Below, piece after piece: positions 63,576 to 64,000 of a stretch of 64,000 nucleotides of DNA; position 1 is the first letter of the stretch; each line of letters starts with the position of its first letter. Origin of the DNA: Pseudofrankia nepalensis (lineage in GTDB: Bacteria > Actinomycetota > Actinomycetes > Frankiales > Frankiaceae). Below the pieces are notes generated by a model. It searched no databases, was not told where the DNA came from, and was given only the letters and a program-made list of their open reading frames with translations. Both the position numbers and the translations under genes were made by a program. The stretch lies in assembly GCF_016786305.1 (NCBI RefSeq), contig NZ_JADWYV010000020.1; one strand, 5' to 3'.

Positions 63576-64000
63576 TCAGCTCGGGCGGGGCGTCGCCGGG
63601 GCGGCCACGAGGCGGGGCGGGCGCCGCGCCGCCTCGTCGCGGATCTCGCCGACGAGCTCCTCCAGGATGTCCTCCAGCGCGACCAGCCCGAGCGACTCGC
63701 CCTGCTCGTCGACCACCTGGCCCAGGTGGGCCCCCGAGCGCTGCATCGTCGCGAGCGCCTGGCGCAGCGTCGCGTCCTCGACGACGTGGGTCAGCGGCCG
63801 CAGCCACTTCGCCGCGACCGGCGACGCCCGCCGCTCGGGCCGGGTCTCCAGGATGTCCTTGAGGTGCAGGTAGCCGATGAGCCGGCCGGCGAAGTCGTGC
63901 ACCGGGAAGCGGGTGTAGCCGGTGCTCGCCGCCAGCTGCTCGATCTCGCGCGGCGTGATGTCGGTGGGCACCGTCACCAGGCCCTCCCGGGGCAGCAGCA
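63576..64000 (-). CDS. CNNM/HlyC/CorC-family CBS-domain protein (partial, 5' end outside window)
   Basis: The C-terminal ~140 residues of a membrane ion-transport-associated protein. The visible part is the CBS pair: EGLVTVPTDITPREIEQLAASTGYTRFPVHDFAGRLIGYLHLKDILE (end of CBS1) and LRQALATMQRSGAHLGQVVDEQGESLGLVALEDILEELVGEIRDE (CBS2). These are typical of HlyC/CorC (CNNM) proteins, whose N-terminal DUF21 membrane domain would lie beyond 64000. The CBS module probably binds ATP/Mg and controls magnesium or cobalt efflux. No C-terminal transporter-associated domain is present after CBS2; the protein ends in a Pro/Ala-rich tail. Confidence 0.85.
   Translation of the reverse strand, partial: LLPREGLVTVPTDITPREIEQLAASTGYTRFPVHDFAGRLIGYLHLKDILETRPERRASPVAAKWLRPLTHVVEDATLRQALATMQRSGAHLGQVVDEQGESLGLVALEDILEELVGEIRDEAARRPPRLVAAPATPRPS

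Overview
The window is about 73% GC, with GTG starts, dense Ala/Arg/Gly/Pro coding and frequent LuxR, BTAD and serine/threonine-kinase genes. This points to a filamentous actinobacterium. Gene content and the many GC-rich spacer repeats suggest Frankia or Pseudofrankia (inference; no rRNA or other phylogenetic marker is present).

Layout. 1-453: four 70-bp hairpin repeats. 454-4857: trpB, trpA, lgt and a VIT/CCC1-type metal transporter. 5010-5047: a candidate GlnR operator, followed by gltB and gltD, which are separated by a 447-bp repeat-filled gap. 12231-14481: an adenylate-kinase paralogue and a cytochrome P450. 14880-15091: tRNA-like sequences on the minus strand. 15341-19279: a conserved hypothetical gene, a large membrane protein with a PI-PLC-like domain, and a TerB-like protein. 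19570-22997: a PimB-like mannosyltransferase, a YbhN/UPF0104 flippase-like protein and a TSUP transporter. 23062-26973: an aldehyde dehydrogenase/DUF779 operon facing a GAF regulator. 27109-28549: a sulfite-oxidase-like protein with a flavin reductase. 28723-30542: a DrrAB-type ABC exporter. 30672-33851: an AfsR-like regulator. 33966-37778: a possible cyclic-nucleotide module, with an MBL hydrolase and a cNMP-binding protein divergent from a REC-HTH-class III cyclase. 37943-47175: a MacB/FtsX-like ABC system whose permease is tandemly duplicated, with a histidine kinase and two response regulators. 47386-50037: an FAD oxidoreductase and a methyltransferase. 50237-52024: an AbiEi/DUF559-type protein between inverted copies of a 145-bp repeat. 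52309-57630: mutA-mutB-meaB. 57741-63211: two adjacent minus-strand membrane proteins, one an Hsp70-type ATPase joined through one membrane helix to an external PstS-like domain, the other a Ser/Thr kinase joined through one helix to an external WD40 propeller. 63576-64000: the 3' end of a CNNM/HlyC-type gene.

How it fits together. The left part is core nitrogen and amino-acid metabolism (Trp synthase, glutamate synthase, a GlnR-like site). The middle is envelope, redox and signalling. The most unusual element is the Hsp70-PstS / kinase-WD40 pair. Both proteins have a cytoplasmic ATP-binding domain, a Pro/Gly/Ala-rich linker, one TM helix and an external binding domain, so they may form one sensory system. 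A second theme is short tandem duplications of 13-18 bp at or just beyond stop codons of several genes.
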